Positions 15,971-24,727 of a stretch of DNA of 33,576 nt are shown one piece after another. The position numbers and the translations under genes are program-made. How positions within the stretch are numbered: the first letter of the stretch is position 1; every line of letters begins with the position of its first letter. A model generated the notes under the pieces. The model was not told the DNA's origin. It saw only the letters and a program-made list of their open reading frames with translations, and ran no database searches. The stretch is from Nitrosomonadales bacterium (GTDB taxonomy: Bacteria; Pseudomonadota; Gammaproteobacteria; Burkholderiales; Gallionellaceae): positions 1 to 33,576 of the forward strand of contig JACRPU010000123.1 in the NCBI GenBank assembly GCA_016223025.1, given 5' to 3'.

Positions 15971-16819
15971 TCATGTTAACGCATTGATAATGCGCATGAC
16001 CCTCACCAGTTTACCGGCATAATCCGGGTCGGTCGCATATCCGGCGCGCTGCAAGGCATAAGCCGCGCCGGACGCGGTTTGCCCTTCCTGCAACATCTGG
16101 GCATAGCGGGGGTTATCGCTTAACAGCCTCGCATAATCGCCGAATGCCTCGGCGTAAGAACCATAGGCGCGGAAATTTTCTGTTTGCTTGACGGGCGCCC
16201 CATCGCGGTATTCGGTGGTCCTCACATGCGCCACTTTGCCGTTCCAGTTGCAGCCGGCCTTGATGCCAAACAGGTTGAAACTGTTGCCGCCATCCGGCAG
16301 GAGGATTTCACGCTGGCCCCAGCCGCTCTCCAATGCTGCCTGCCCCAGTATCAGGGATGCGGGAACCCCGGTTTCGCGGCTCGCCTGGTCGGCATACGGC
16401 ATCAGACGGCGCACAAAATCCTGCTGCAGATTCTCGCGGTACGCCGCGGGTAATGCATCGGCGCGGCGAAGCTGCATTGCACCGGTTTGAAGCGGGCCAT
16501 TCGCGGCATCCCGCTCCCGTGACCGGCTCAACTGTTTCACCATCAGGTCGGCCAGCCCGACGCCACGGTTGGCCATGCTCTGCGCCAGTTGCTGGTCCAG
16601 CATCCCGGTGAACATCCGGGTCTGCTCGCTATCGAACGCGCCTTCCTGCGGGGTCGCTTCGCGCATGCTCTTCAGCACCAGGCCCATGAACACCGCCTCG
16701 AACTGTTGCGCGGCGGCTTTCAGGGCCTGGTCTGGCGAATCTCTGGCCTGTGCGCGCAACTGGTCCAAACTTTGCGCGCTGGCCGCCAAACCTGCGGAAA
16801 TCCCCGTCGGAGCAATCAT
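15971..16819 (-). CDS. flgJ: FlgJ, rod-cap scaffold and peptidoglycan hydrolase
   Basis: A 282-residue two-domain protein. The N-terminal rod-binding domain (about 25-95) contains AAAQQFEAVFMGLVLKSMRE. The C-terminal glucosaminidase/muramidase domain (about 125-282) contains ASLILGQAALESGWGQRE, with the catalytic Glu in ALESGWG, and SFNLFGIKAGCNWNG. It is therefore the bifunctional form, which digs its own hole in peptidoglycan. The ATG at 16819 matches family starts; a longer in-frame opening to 16939 reads through palindromic repeats and is rejected. Confidence 0.95.
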   Translation of the reverse strand: MIAPTGISAGLAASAQSLDQLRAQARDSPDQALKAAAQQFEAVFMGLVLKSMREATPQEGAFDSEQTRMFTGMLDQQLAQSMANRGVGLADLMVKQLSRSRERDAANGPLQTGAMQLRRADALPAAYRENLQQDFVRRLMPYADQASRETGVPASLILGQAALESGWGQREILLPDGGNSFNLFGIKAGCNWNGKVAHVRTTEYRDGAPVKQTENFRAYGSYAEAFGDYARLLSDNPRYAQMLQEGQTASGAAYALQRAGYATDPDYAGKLVRVMRIINALT

Positions 16820-16853
16820 TAACGCGGATCTCGCGCAGCGAGGGCATACCGTA

Positions 16854-16876
16854 CCCCTCTCCTTCCGGGAGAGGGG
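16854..16876. repeat. CCCCTCTCC hairpin repeat in the flgI-flgJ gap
   Basis: Arms CCCCTCTCC (16854-16862) and GGAGAGGGG (16868-16876) with a 5-base loop, followed by GGGGTGAGGG (16882-16891). Such C-rich/G-rich hairpins are commonly dispersed in proteobacterial intergenic space. It may act as a stem that separates flgI from flgJ on the mRNA. Confidence 0.75.
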
Positions 16877-16895
16877 GAACGGGGGTGAGGGAAAT

Positions 16896-16943
16896 GCACA
16901 TGGCGCAGACGATTCATCATTCGGGGTGGCCTGCGCCATGTGC
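16896..16943. repeat. 13-bp inverted repeat just downstream of flgI
   Basis: Perfect arms GCACATGGCGCAG (16896-16908) and CTGCGCCATGTGC (16931-16943) with a 22-base spacer, starting 3 bp beyond the flgI stop codon. It is a separate stem from the adjacent CCCCTCTCC hairpin. Confidence 0.85.
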
Positions 16944-16945
16944 GT

Positions 16946-18040
16946 TCAGATAACTTCCAGTTCCGCCCGCAACGCGCCGGCAGATTTCATTGCCTGCAAA
17001 ATTGCCAGCAAGTCCTGCGGCGTTGCGCCGATGGAATTCAGCGCCTTTACCACTTCGCTCAGCGACACCCCTTTTTTCAGCATCACCACGCCCCCCTTGT
17101 CGGACTGAACATCGATGGTGGTTTTTTCTGTCTTGACTGTCTTGCCTCCGGAAAGGGCGTTAGGCTGGCTGACTGCGGTATCGGTGTTGATGACAACCGT
17201 CAGGTTGCCGTGCGAAATCGCGCAATTGTCCAGCGCAACGGCCTGGTTCATCACCACCGAGCCGGTGCGCGCGTTGATGATGACGCGCGCCAGCCCCGGC
17301 GCCGGCTCCACCAGCAGATTTTCTATCTGCGACAGGAAGGCCACCCGCGCATTCCCTCCCGGCGCGCGTACCTGGATCATCCGCGCGTCCAGCGCCGATG
17401 CCGTGTCCGGCGCGACTTTCTCGTTGATGGTGTTTACTACCCGCGTGGCAGTCGTGAAATCGGAAGTGTTCAGTTCGAGATAGATATACTCGCCCTGCCC
17501 CAACACGGTCGGCACGACGCGCTCCACTGTCGCGCCGCCGGGGATGCGCCCGACGCTCAAATGGTTGACCTGCACCTTGGCGCCGCCCGCCGACGCCCCC
17601 GCGCCGCCGACCAGCATGTTACCCTGCGCCATCGCATACACCAGACCGTCCGCACCCTTCAGCGGGGTCATCAGCAGCGTCCCGCCGCGCAGGCTTTTTG
17701 CGTTGCCAATGGAAGAAGCCGTGATATCTATCGTTTGCCCGGCGCGCGCGAATGGCGGCAATGTCGCCGTCACCACCACCGCCGCCACGTTTTTCAGTTG
17801 CAGGCTGGTGCCCGGCGGCAGGCTGACGCCCATCTGCGACAGCATGCTGACCACGCTCTGCACGGTAAACGGCGTTTGCGTGGTCTGGTCGCCGCTGCCA
17901 TCCAGGCCGACAACCAGGCCGTAGCCGATCAACTGGTTGTCGCGCACCCCCTGGATGCTGGTCAGTTCCTTGATGCGCTCGGCGGATGCCGCCGCAGGAA
18001 ACAGCAAGGCCAGCGCGAACAGAAAAAGTATTTTTTTCAT
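16946..18040 (-). CDS. flgI: FlgI, P-ring protein
   Basis: A 364-residue periplasmic protein forming the bushing in the peptidoglycan layer. It has a signal peptide (residues 1-20, [20 protein letters not shown]) and the family N-terminus [20 protein letters not shown] then [13 protein letters not shown]. The C-terminal text [20 protein letters not shown] is typical. AAGGAG lies 6 bases before the ATG. Export is by the Sec pathway, unlike the rod proteins. Confidence 0.98.
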   Translation of the reverse strand: MKKILFLFALALLFPAAASAERIKELTSIQGVRDNQLIGYGLVVGLDGSGDQTTQTPFTVQSVVSMLSQMGVSLPPGTSLQLKNVAAVVVTATLPPFARAGQTIDITASSIGNAKSLRGGTLLMTPLKGADGLVYAMAQGNMLVGGAGASAGGAKVQVNHLSVGRIPGGATVERVVPTVLGQGEYIYLELNTSDFTTATRVVNTINEKVAPDTASALDARMIQVRAPGGNARVAFLSQIENLLVEPAPGLARVIINARTGSVVMNQAVALDNCAISHGNLTVVINTDTAVSQPNALSGGKTVKTEKTTIDVQSDKGGVVMLKKGVSLSEVVKALNSIGATPQDLLAILQAMKSAGALRAELEVI

Positions 18041-18058
18041 GACAAACTCCTTTGCAGG

Positions 18059-18077
18059 GCGCTTTTATTAAAAGCGC
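18059..18077. repeat. Palindrome in the flgH-flgI gap
   Basis: GCGCTTTTATTAAAAGCGC is a perfect palindrome around a central T, in the 89-bp spacer between flgH and flgI. It could form a small stem in the mRNA just upstream of the flgI ribosome binding site. Confidence 0.75.
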
Positions 18078-18129
18078 GGCAGCGCCGCGACAACATCTCC
18101 GATCCCTGTCTCCTGTTACCCGCCCCCTG

Positions 18130-18831
18130 TCAGAACGGCAGCACTGAAAGGAACAGCCGCCCGAACATGCTCAGGATCGCGGAGTGATCCACGTTACTGG
18201 CACCCTTGTATTCGAGGTGGACATCGGCCACCTGGGCGGACTGTACGGTATTGCTGCCGGTAAGGGTGGCGGGGTTGACCACGCCGGAAAACCGGATGAA
18301 TTCGTCCGACTGGCCGATCGCCACCTGTTTCTCGCCGCCAACCATCAGGTTTCCGTTGGGCAGCACATCGGTCACGGTGACGGTAATGGTTCCGGTAAAA
18401 GTGTTGCTTCCGGCGGCATCGCTCTTTTTGGCCAGTTTGCCGCTCGATTTTCCGGCTGTTCCGAGGGAACCCAGCAGCACGGCTGGCGTGGCGTCCGTTG
18501 CGCTGCTTCCGTGCAGGTTCCCCGTAATGTTCGGGGTCGTCACCGAAACGCTGCCGCTGTGCTCCGCGTTGCTGCTGGTTTTTTCGCTGGCCGAGGTTGC
18601 CTCGGAAATGACGATGGTCAGGGTATCGCCCACATTGCGCGCGCGCCTGTCTTCGAATAGCGGGCGCTCATTCACCCCCGCCTGGAAAATGGCACCGTTC
18701 TGGAACGCAGCCTGCTTCTGCGCGGCAGGCAACGCCGACATCGGTTGCAGGATGCGCGTGGAAGGCGTGCTGGCGCATCCCGCCAGTACCGCCAGCGCCG
18801 CGCATGCAAGCAAGCCAGACAAGTTACGCAT
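18130..18831 (-). CDS. flgH: FlgH, L-ring lipoprotein
   Basis: A 233-residue outer-membrane lipoprotein forming the L ring. The signal peptide ends in lipobox LAGC, with Cys19 as the lipidated residue. The family block LFEDRRARNVGDTLTIVISE and the C-terminal INxxTxxGSNTVQSAQVADV-like segment (NPATLTGSNTVQSAQVADVH) are present. The gene lies 16 bp after flgG and 89 bp before flgI. Confidence 0.97.
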   Translation of the reverse strand: MRNLSGLLACAALAVLAGCASTPSTRILQPMSALPAAQKQAAFQNGAIFQAGVNERPLFEDRRARNVGDTLTIVISEATSASEKTSSNAEHSGSVSVTTPNITGNLHGSSATDATPAVLLGSLGTAGKSSGKLAKKSDAAGSNTFTGTITVTVTDVLPNGNLMVGGEKQVAIGQSDEFIRFSGVVNPATLTGSNTVQSAQVADVHLEYKGASNVDHSAILSMFGRLFLSVLPF

Positions 18832-18847
18832 GAAATTCCCCGGCGGG

Positions 18848-19630
18848 TTAAATCTGCGACAATTTCTGCAACATCTGATCCGAAACGGTAATCGCCTTGG
18901 AATTGATCTCGTAGGCGCGCTGTGTCTGGATCATGTTCACCAGTTCCTCCACCACGTTCACGTTGGAGGTTTCCACGTAACCCTGGCTCAATCCGCCGGT
19001 GCCGTTTGTGCCCGGCACATTGGTGCCGGGCGTACCGGAGGAAGCCGTTTCGACATACAGGTTTTCTCCCTGGCTTTGCAGGCCGGACGGATTGATGAAC
19101 GAGGCAAGTTGCATGCTGCCGATTTGTACCGGGGCTGCGGCTCCCGGTTGCGTCACCGTCACCACTCCGTCGCGGCCAATCGTGACACTGGTGGCATTGG
19201 CCGGAATGGTCATGGCGGGCTGCACCACGAACCCGCTGGAAGTAACCACTTGCCCCTGGCTGTCGGTCTGGAACGAGCCGTCGCGCGTATAGGCGGTGGT
19301 GCCGTCCGGCATCAGCACCTGAAAAAAACCAGGCCCCTGGATCGCCACATCCAGCTTGTTGCCGGTCTGTTGCAGGTTGCCCTGGGTATGGATGCGCTCG
19401 ACGGCAATGGGCCGCACCCCGGTGCCGACCTGCAAGCCCGACGGTATCTGCGTCTGCTGCGACGACTGCGCGCCCGGCTGGCGCAGGGTCTGGTACAGCA
19501 GGTCTTCAAATACTGCGCGCGAGCGCTTGAAACCGGTGGTGCTGACGTTTGCCAGGTTGTTGGCAACCACATCCATCTGCGTCTGCTGCGCGTCCAGGCC
19601 GGTTTTGGAAATCCACAGGGAGCGAATCAT
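18848..19630 (-). CDS. flgG: FlgG, distal rod protein
   Basis: A 260-residue exported axial protein. The start [20 protein letters not shown] and [20 protein letters not shown] match FlgG closely, and the C-terminus [20 protein letters not shown] then NSKAI is standard. The ATG at 19630 has GGAAGGG 6 bases upstream; the 24-residue in-frame extension upstream runs into repeat sequence and is not supported. It is separated from flgF by 105 bp, longer than other rod-gene gaps. Confidence 0.98.
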   Translation of the reverse strand: MIRSLWISKTGLDAQQTQMDVVANNLANVSTTGFKRSRAVFEDLLYQTLRQPGAQSSQQTQIPSGLQVGTGVRPIAVERIHTQGNLQQTGNKLDVAIQGPGFFQVLMPDGTTAYTRDGSFQTDSQGQVVTSSGFVVQPAMTIPANATSVTIGRDGVVTVTQPGAAAPVQIGSMQLASFINPSGLQSQGENLYVETASSGTPGTNVPGTNGTGGLSQGYVETSNVNVVEELVNMIQTQRAYEINSKAITVSDQMLQKLSQI

Positions 19631-19658
19631 GGTTAAGCCCTTCCAGTTGTTAGACGCA

Positions 19659-19731
19659 AGTCGTAAGTTGTCAGTTAAACCAAAACCCCGCGCAGCGGAC
19701 AACGCCAGCTACCAACTAATAACTTGCGACT
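19659..19731. repeat. Imperfect inverted repeat related to the fliP-fliQ heptamer element
   Basis: Arms AGTCGTAAGTTGTCAGTT (19659-19676) and AACTAATAACTTGCGACT (19714-19731) pair over 18 bases with 3 mismatches and a 37-base spacer. The left arm reads as degenerate heptamers AGTCGTA-AGTTGTC-AGTTAAA, the same unit as the CTTACGA array on its other strand. It fills most of the flgF-flgG gap. Confidence 0.7.
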
Positions 19732-19735
19732 GCCT

Positions 19736-20476
19736 TTAACTGATGTTCAATATCGAGCTGGCCTGTTTTGCGTTGTTGTCGGCGCTTTGCAGCATTTTCA
19801 TCTGCATGTCGAACTGCCGCGCCAGCGAAATCATGTTGACCATTGCCTCCACGGCATTCACGTTGCTGCTCTCCAGGCTGCCGGACACCACCTTCACTCC
19901 GGCATCCGCCTCGGCGGGGTTGCCGTCCCGGGTGCGGAACAGCCCGTCTGCCCCGCGCACCATCTGCTCCTGCGGCGGGTTCACCAGCTTGATGCGGCCC
20001 ACCACCACCACTTGGCTGGGCTTGGGGCCGCTGGGCACGGTAGAAATCGTTCCGTCCCCGGCGATGGTGATTTCTGTGTCCGGAGGAATGGCGATCTGGC
20101 CGCCGTCCCCCGCAACCGCGAGGCCGCTGCGGGTTTGCAGTATCCCGTTGGACGAAATCTGCATGCTGCCGTTGCGGGTGTAGGCCTCGCCGCCATCTTC
20201 CAGTTGCACGGCGATCCAGCCCTGGCCTTGCACCGCCACATCCAGCCCGCGCCCGGTCGGCTGCATCACCCCTGGGGTGAAGTCTGCGCCTGCGGTGGAA
20301 TCCACCACGAACGCGCGCGTCGGCAAACCTGCGCCAACCAGCGGCACGGCGCGGAAGGTGTGTACTGCGGCGCGGTAGCCGGGAGTGCCGATGTTGGACA
20401 AACCTTGCGCCACGGTCGCCTGCTGTTGCAGGACATGGGACGCGCCCGTCATGGCGGTGTAGATCAGCCTGTCCAT
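19736..20476 (-). CDS. flgF: FlgF, proximal rod protein
   Basis: A 246-residue exported axial protein. MDRLIYTAMTGASHVLQQQA and LSNIGTPGYRAAVHTFRAVP match FlgF; the C-terminus SNVNAVEAMVNMISLARQFD then MQMKMLQSAD is typical. GAGGGAAG lies upstream of the ATG. It starts 21 bp after the flgE stop. Confidence 0.97.
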   Translation of the reverse strand: MDRLIYTAMTGASHVLQQQATVAQGLSNIGTPGYRAAVHTFRAVPLVGAGLPTRAFVVDSTAGADFTPGVMQPTGRGLDVAVQGQGWIAVQLEDGGEAYTRNGSMQISSNGILQTRSGLAVAGDGGQIAIPPDTEITIAGDGTISTVPSGPKPSQVVVVGRIKLVNPPQEQMVRGADGLFRTRDGNPAEADAGVKVVSGSLESSNVNAVEAMVNMISLARQFDMQMKMLQSADNNAKQASSILNIS

Positions 20477-20497
20477 GTCAGTATTCTTCCCTCAACC

Positions 20498-22063
20498 TCA
20501 GCGCAGGTTGGTAATGGTTTGCAGGATTGCATCCTGCGCCTTGATGGTCTGGGCGTTGGCCTGATACACGCGCTGCGCGGTAATCATCTGCACCAGCTCT
20601 CCGGTCAGGTCCACGTTGGAATCTTCCACCGCCGAAGATTGCAGCACGCCCAGGCTGCCGGCGCCGGGGGTGCCCACCAATGCCATGCCCGAAGCGGAAG
20701 TGTCCGCCCATTCATTGTTGCCCAGCGGCTGCAGGCCCTGGAAGTTGGCGACATTTGCCAGCACGATCTGGCCCATGGGCATGGATTGCCCGTTGGAATA
20801 GCGCCCTTGGATGGTGCCGTCCGCAGCGGTGCTGAAGCCGCTCAACTGGCCGGAGGTATAACCCGTCTGGCTCAGTTTGGTGACGCCGAACAACGCGCCG
20901 AACTGGGTGGTGGTGGCGCAATCGAAAGTCAGGTTCATGGTTGCGGCGCCGGGCGGCGTATAAGACGCCGCCGCGAGCACGCCGCCCGCCGGCGTTGACT
21001 GGATGCCGGAAGTGGTGAACCCCAGCGTGCCCATGGCGGTGCCCGCCACCGGCACCGATACGCCGTCCATGGTCAGATACACGTTCCAGGTGTTGGCGGA
21101 AATTCTCTGGAAATACAGGGTGGCCACATGGCTGTTGCCCAGGCTGTCATAGGTCGTCAGCGAGGTAGAACTGTTGAAGGTTGCCGGGTTGGTCTGGCTG
21201 AACAGCGTGGTTCCGGCGGTCACTACGGGCGCGCCCCCGAACAGGTTGGCGGCGGCGTTGCCGGCCGGGGCCGACACGGATGAAGTGGCGCCCGCCGCAG
21301 AGGCGGATGTCACGGTGAGGACGCTGCCTGCTGCCGTTACCGTCACCGATTTGCCTGCGGCCACCAGCGCGGGATCGGCGTTTACCGCCGTTTGCACGGC
21401 GGCAGCCAGGGCCGCCGCAGAAGCGTAGGTGGCGTTCGGGATGGTTACCGCGCCGGAAGCGGTGCCATCCACCGTCACGTTCAGCGTATCGTTGCCCGCC
21501 CCGATGACCAGGGTTCCCACGGCTGCGCTGCCCGTTACATTGCCCTGAGTCAATGCCGAAGGAAAGTCCGAGCGCGCGTCCAGATTCAAGCCCACGGTGA
21601 CTGCGGCCGAAGCCTGCGGCGCCAGGGCGGCGGTGGATATGGACAGCGGCCCGAGCGGCAGGGTGGCGCCGGTGATCTGATCCACGGGGTAACCCGTCAG
21701 TTTATGGCCCTGGCTGTTGACGATGAAGCCATCCTTGTCCAACTGGAATTGCCCGTTTCTGGAATAGACAATCGAGTTGTTCTTGTCCATGCGGAAAAAC
21801 CCCTGCCCGTTGACCGCCATGTCGAGCGAGTTGCTGGTGGAGGTGATGTTTCCCTGCCCGAACTGCTGCGCGATGATCGCCAGTTGGGTGCCAAGCCCGG
21901 ACTGCGTCCCGACCGACCCGCTCATCGCGCTGGCGAACACATCCGAGAACTGCGCCTGCGAACCCTTGAAGCCGACCGTGCTGGCATTGGCAACATTGTT
22001 GCCGATCACATCCAGATTCTTTGCTGCCGCGTTTAACCCGCTGAGACCTTGCTGAAAACTCAT
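20498..22063 (-). CDS. flgE: FlgE, hook protein, enlarged
   Basis: A 521-residue exported protein that polymerises into the hook. MSFQQGLSGLNAAAKNLDVI and NNVANASTVGFKGSQAQFSD define the start, and the C-terminus ends NVDLTGELVQMITAQRVYQA. Salmonella FlgE is about 403 residues. Much of the excess lies at about 175-285, an Ala/Thr/Val-rich segment with GNDTLNVTVDGTASGAVTIP and AAALAAAVQTAVNADPAL, resembling a flagellin/hook IN motif. The conserved core resumes at about 296 (FNSSTSLTTYDSLGNSHVAT). The ATG at 22063 has a good GGAG; the 8-residue upstream extension is unlikely. Confidence 0.97.
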   Translation of the reverse strand: MSFQQGLSGLNAAAKNLDVIGNNVANASTVGFKGSQAQFSDVFASAMSGSVGTQSGLGTQLAIIAQQFGQGNITSTSNSLDMAVNGQGFFRMDKNNSIVYSRNGQFQLDKDGFIVNSQGHKLTGYPVDQITGATLPLGPLSISTAALAPQASAAVTVGLNLDARSDFPSALTQGNVTGSAAVGTLVIGAGNDTLNVTVDGTASGAVTIPNATYASAAALAAAVQTAVNADPALVAAGKSVTVTAAGSVLTVTSASAAGATSSVSAPAGNAAANLFGGAPVVTAGTTLFSQTNPATFNSSTSLTTYDSLGNSHVATLYFQRISANTWNVYLTMDGVSVPVAGTAMGTLGFTTSGIQSTPAGGVLAAASYTPPGAATMNLTFDCATTTQFGALFGVTKLSQTGYTSGQLSGFSTAADGTIQGRYSNGQSMPMGQIVLANVANFQGLQPLGNNEWADTSASGMALVGTPGAGSLGVLQSSAVEDSNVDLTGELVQMITAQRVYQANAQTIKAQDAILQTITNLR

Positions 22064-22083
22064 GGCGTTCTCCTCACGTTTCT

Positions 22084-22770
22084 TCACATGACCCGTTTGA
22101 CATCAGACAAGGCGAACCCGCCCGCTCCACCGACGTCCAGAGTCGCGCCTCTCGCGCCCGGTATGACGGCGTTGACCACACCGAATGCCAGGGTGGCGGC
22201 GGTTGAACGGTTTCCTGCCAGCACCCCCTCCGCTGTAAAGCGGTAAGCCCCATCTGCGGCAGGCGCGCCCGCATCGGTCATGCCGTCCCAACCCAGCGGC
22301 AGCACGCCGGATTTCTGCGCCCCCAGTTGCAGCGTGCGCACGAGACTGCCTGCGGCATCCTGGATTTTCACCGTCACGCTGTCGGCGGGCAATGCCAGTT
22401 CGATCCCGCCCAGCGCCTGCCCGTTGGCCAGATTCAGGGTGGCCCCCGGAACCAGGACGCCGCGTCCGATCATGCCGGCAGCCGACACGGACTGCTCCGC
22501 CGCCATGCTGTCGCTCAACGCCTGCAAGGTGGAATTGAGCTTGTCAATGCCGCTCACCGTGCTGAGCTGCGCCATTTGCGAGGTGACCTGGGCATTGTCC
22601 ATCGGGTTCAGCGGATCCTGGTTTTTCATCTGCGTGACCAGCAGCTTGAGGAACCGGTCCTGCGTGTCGTCCGCGGTGCTGGCGGGCTTCTTTGCCAGCG
22701 AGCTGTTTGCCGCGTTGAGCGCATCAATCGTCTGCGCGGGGGAAGCGGTATCACGGGTTGCGGTAATCAT
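22084..22770 (-). CDS. flgD: FlgD, hook cap/scaffold protein
   Basis: A 228-residue exported protein that caps the growing hook. The family block DTQDRFLKLLVTQMKNQDPL followed by NPMDNAQVTSQMAQLSTVSG is clear. The C-terminal half contains the FlgD Ig-like and Tudor-like folds (VTVKIQDAAGSLVRTLQLGA, then LGWDGMTDAG). AGGAG precedes the ATG. It lies 13 bp after flgC and 20 bp before flgE. Confidence 0.97.
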   Translation of the reverse strand: MITATRDTASPAQTIDALNAANSSLAKKPASTADDTQDRFLKLLVTQMKNQDPLNPMDNAQVTSQMAQLSTVSGIDKLNSTLQALSDSMAAEQSVSAAGMIGRGVLVPGATLNLANGQALGGIELALPADSVTVKIQDAAGSLVRTLQLGAQKSGVLPLGWDGMTDAGAPAADGAYRFTAEGVLAGNRSTAATLAFGVVNAVIPGARGATLDVGGAGGFALSDVKRVM

Positions 22771-22783
22771 GGCGCTCCTTCCG

Positions 22784-23188
22784 TTATTGGCCGATGGTCA
22801 GGGTCTTGAGCAGCAAGCTCTTGGAGGCGTTCATCACGTCCACGTTGTTCTGATAAGAGCGCGAAGCCGAAATCATGTTGACCATTTCATCCACGACGTT
22901 GACATTCGGCAGCGTGACATAGCCCTGCCCGTCGGCCATGGGATGTTTGGGGTCGTAAACTACTTTCATCGGTGCGGCATCCTCCACTACCGCCGCCACC
23001 TTTACGCCCGCTCCCGCCTGCCCGCCCATCGGCGTGGCGCTGAACACCACCTGTTTGGCGCGATAGGGTTTGCCGTCCGCGCCGGTGGTGCTGTCGGCAT
23101 TGGCCAGGTTGCTCGCCACCACGTTCAGCCGCTGCGCCTGCGCGGTCATGGCGGAACCGGAGATGTTGAATATGTTGAATAGCGACAT
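22784..23188 (-). CDS. flgC: FlgC, proximal rod protein
   Basis: A 134-residue exported rod protein. [20 protein letters not shown] and [20 protein letters not shown] then PYRAKQVVF are family features; the C-terminus [20 protein letters not shown] is typical. ATG 23188 is preferred over a GTG three codons upstream because GGGGTGA is well placed and FlgC proteins begin with MSLF. It starts 5 bp after the flgB stop. Confidence 0.97.
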   Translation of the reverse strand: MSLFNIFNISGSAMTAQAQRLNVVASNLANADSTTGADGKPYRAKQVVFSATPMGGQAGAGVKVAAVVEDAAPMKVVYDPKHPMADGQGYVTLPNVNVVDEMVNMISASRSYQNNVDVMNASKSLLLKTLTIGQ

Positions 23189-23193
23189 GGCGA

Positions 23194-23598
23194 TCACCCC
23201 TGTACCGCGATCAGCACACTCTTGATTTCTTCGCTGACAAACCGCACGCCGGCTTCATAGCGCATGGCGTTTTCGGCAAATTGCGCGCGCTCGACGTCCA
23301 TGTCCACCGTGTTGCCGTCCGCGCTGGGCTGCACGGCGTTGCGGTACCTCACGGGCGCGCCCGGCACGCTTTCGCCGCTCGTTCCGCCCAGGTGGCGCGG
23401 CGCGGTTGCCGCCAGCGGCAGCTTCGCGGCGCTTCCCGACAGCGCGCCCTGCAAGGCGCCGGCAAAATCAATATCCCTGGCCTTGTAGTTCGGGGTGTCG
23501 GCGTTGGCGATATTGGAAGCGAGCAGTTCCTGCCGTGCCGCGCGCAGGCCGAGCGCAACCCGGTGAAACTGCAGCATGCCGTCAATTTTTCCGCTCAT
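23194..23598 (-). CDS. flgB: FlgB, proximal rod protein
   Basis: A 134-residue exported rod protein, the first gene of the flgBCDEFGHIJ(KL) run. [20 protein letters not shown] is the conserved N-terminal motif, and the C-terminus has [21 protein letters not shown] strong CGGAGG lies before the ATG at 23598. It is divergent from flgA; the 152 bp between them should contain both early promoters, but no sigma-28 match is visible. Confidence 0.97.
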   Translation of the reverse strand: MSGKIDGMLQFHRVALGLRAARQELLASNIANADTPNYKARDIDFAGALQGALSGSAAKLPLAATAPRHLGGTSGESVPGAPVRYRNAVQPSADGNTVDMDVERAQFAENAMRYEAGVRFVSEEIKSVLIAVQG

Positions 23599-23750
23599 CT
23601 TTTTCCTCCGCTTGCCGCCCCACTATCGCCATGACGCACATGCTAAGCGCAAATGCGCCACGTCGAACGAGCGATTAGGGCGTGAAAATCCGCGTTATTT
23701 CCCGCCTTGAAAAGCTTCCATCCTTGCCGCCGGAAGCAGACAATACGATC
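23599..23750. other. Divergent flgB/flgA control region
   Basis: A 152-bp region that must contain the promoters for flgB (minus) and flgA (plus). I find no TAAAG-N11-GCCGATAA match and no good -35/-10 pair that I would defend, in line with early genes that depend on an activator encoded elsewhere. The part from 23682 could also be coding if flgA starts at its upstream GTG. Confidence 0.45.
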
Positions 23751-24467
23751 ATGAAAAAATCTATTCTGGCTCCGCCCGTCTGGCTGCTCGCCGCCTTGAC
23801 CACCTGGGCGCTGACCGCGTGGGCGGCGCCGCAGCAAAGCCATGCCGGAATACGCGCGGCGATAGCCGATTTTGCGCGCGCGCAGACGTTGGATCTGCCC
23901 GGGCAGGTTACCGTCAAAACAGGCGAAATTGACCGCCGCATCGCGCTGCCTGCCTGCCCGGAACTGGAACCGTTTCTCCCGCCCGCCGGGCGGTTGCTCG
24001 GCAACATTACGGTGGGAATACGCTGTCCGACCGTAAACGGCTGGACACTGTTCGTGCCGGTGCAGATCAAAGTTCAAGCGAATCTGCTCATCGCCGTCAG
24101 GCCGTTGCAGCAGGGACAGATGTTGCGCGCCGAAGACCTTGTCGGCCGGAACGGCGAACTGTCGCAACCGGGCACTCTCACCGATCCGGCGCAGGCTGTC
24201 GGCAAGGTGCTCAAATTCGGCGTCGGGACCGGCCAAGTATTAAATCGGGACATGTTGCGCGCGCCCTACGTCGTGTCGCAAGGCCAGACGGTGCAACTCC
24301 AGATTGAAGGGGGCGGCTACCGGATACACTCTGAAGGGCAGGCGCTGAACAACGCGGCGGAAGGGCAGAGCCTGCGCATAAAAGCGGTGTCCGGCCAGGT
24401 GATAAGCGGCATGGCAAGATCGGATGGCAGCGTAGAGATACTCCAACCAGCGGTCGGGCCGATGTGA
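23751..24467 (+). CDS. flgA: FlgA, P-ring assembly chaperone
   Basis: A 238-residue periplasmic protein that helps FlgI assemble. The ATG at 23751 gives a proper signal peptide (MKKSILAPPVWLLAALTTWA then LTAWAA, cleaved before PQQ); a GTG at 23682 would add 23 residues in front of it and is less likely. The SAF domain includes LIAVRPLQQGQMLRAEDLVG, and the C-terminal domain ends VSGQVISGMARSDGSVEILQ. No strong ribosome binding site is seen close to 23751, so start confidence is moderate. Confidence 0.92.
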   Translation: MKKSILAPPVWLLAALTTWALTAWAAPQQSHAGIRAAIADFARAQTLDLPGQVTVKTGEIDRRIALPACPELEPFLPPAGRLLGNITVGIRCPTVNGWTLFVPVQIKVQANLLIAVRPLQQGQMLRAEDLVGRNGELSQPGTLTDPAQAVGKVLKFGVGTGQVLNRDMLRAPYVVSQGQTVQLQIEGGGYRIHSEGQALNNAAEGQSLRIKAVSGQVISGMARSDGSVEILQPAVGPM

Positions 24468-24727
24468 GGGCCTGTTCGCCTCCGGGCAATGCACGGCTTG
24501 TCTGCGGCTATTTCTGCGCAAAGGGGAAGCAAAGCAGAGGCACCAGGTTTTGCGGTGTAATTTCATGTAGATACAGCGGATGGCCATGCCAGACCCACTA
24601 CTCTTTTGACTGCCATGCCGCGTATTGTATGAGTGGGGGTGCTGGTGTATAAAGGCCGCGTGCCTTGTTAAAGTTTCGCACCGGGCTGCCGAAGTCAATG
24701 CCAACCGAGTGAGGAAAGGTGATAGCC
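24468..24727. other. flgA-flgM gap with a sigma-28 promoter
   Basis: The 260-bp gap is the longest inside the flgAMN group. A 62-codon open frame (24464-24652) has no family resemblance and is Cys-rich noise. The only supported signal is the sigma-28 promoter at 24669-24695. GCCATGCC occurs twice (near 24590 and 24613), of unknown meaning. Confidence 0.5.
24669..24695 (+). promoter_or_regulatory. Sigma-28 (FliA) promoter for flgMN
   Basis: -35 TAAAGTTT (24669-24676), 11-bp spacer CGCACCGGGCT, -10 GCCGAAGT (24688-24695). The -35 and spacing match the enteric consensus exactly; the -10 matches the GCCGA half only. It lies about 30 bp before the flgM start, the same arrangement as the Salmonella class 3 flgM promoter. 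Confidence 0.85.

Noticed and set aside
16820-16939. An N-terminal extension of FlgJ of 40 residues
   Set aside because: It is translated repeat sequence (CCCCTCTCC hairpin), and the family start is at 16819.
24464-24652. A 62-codon ORF between flgA and flgM
   Set aside because: Cys-rich, no ribosome binding site, overlaps the flgA end and matches no family I know.
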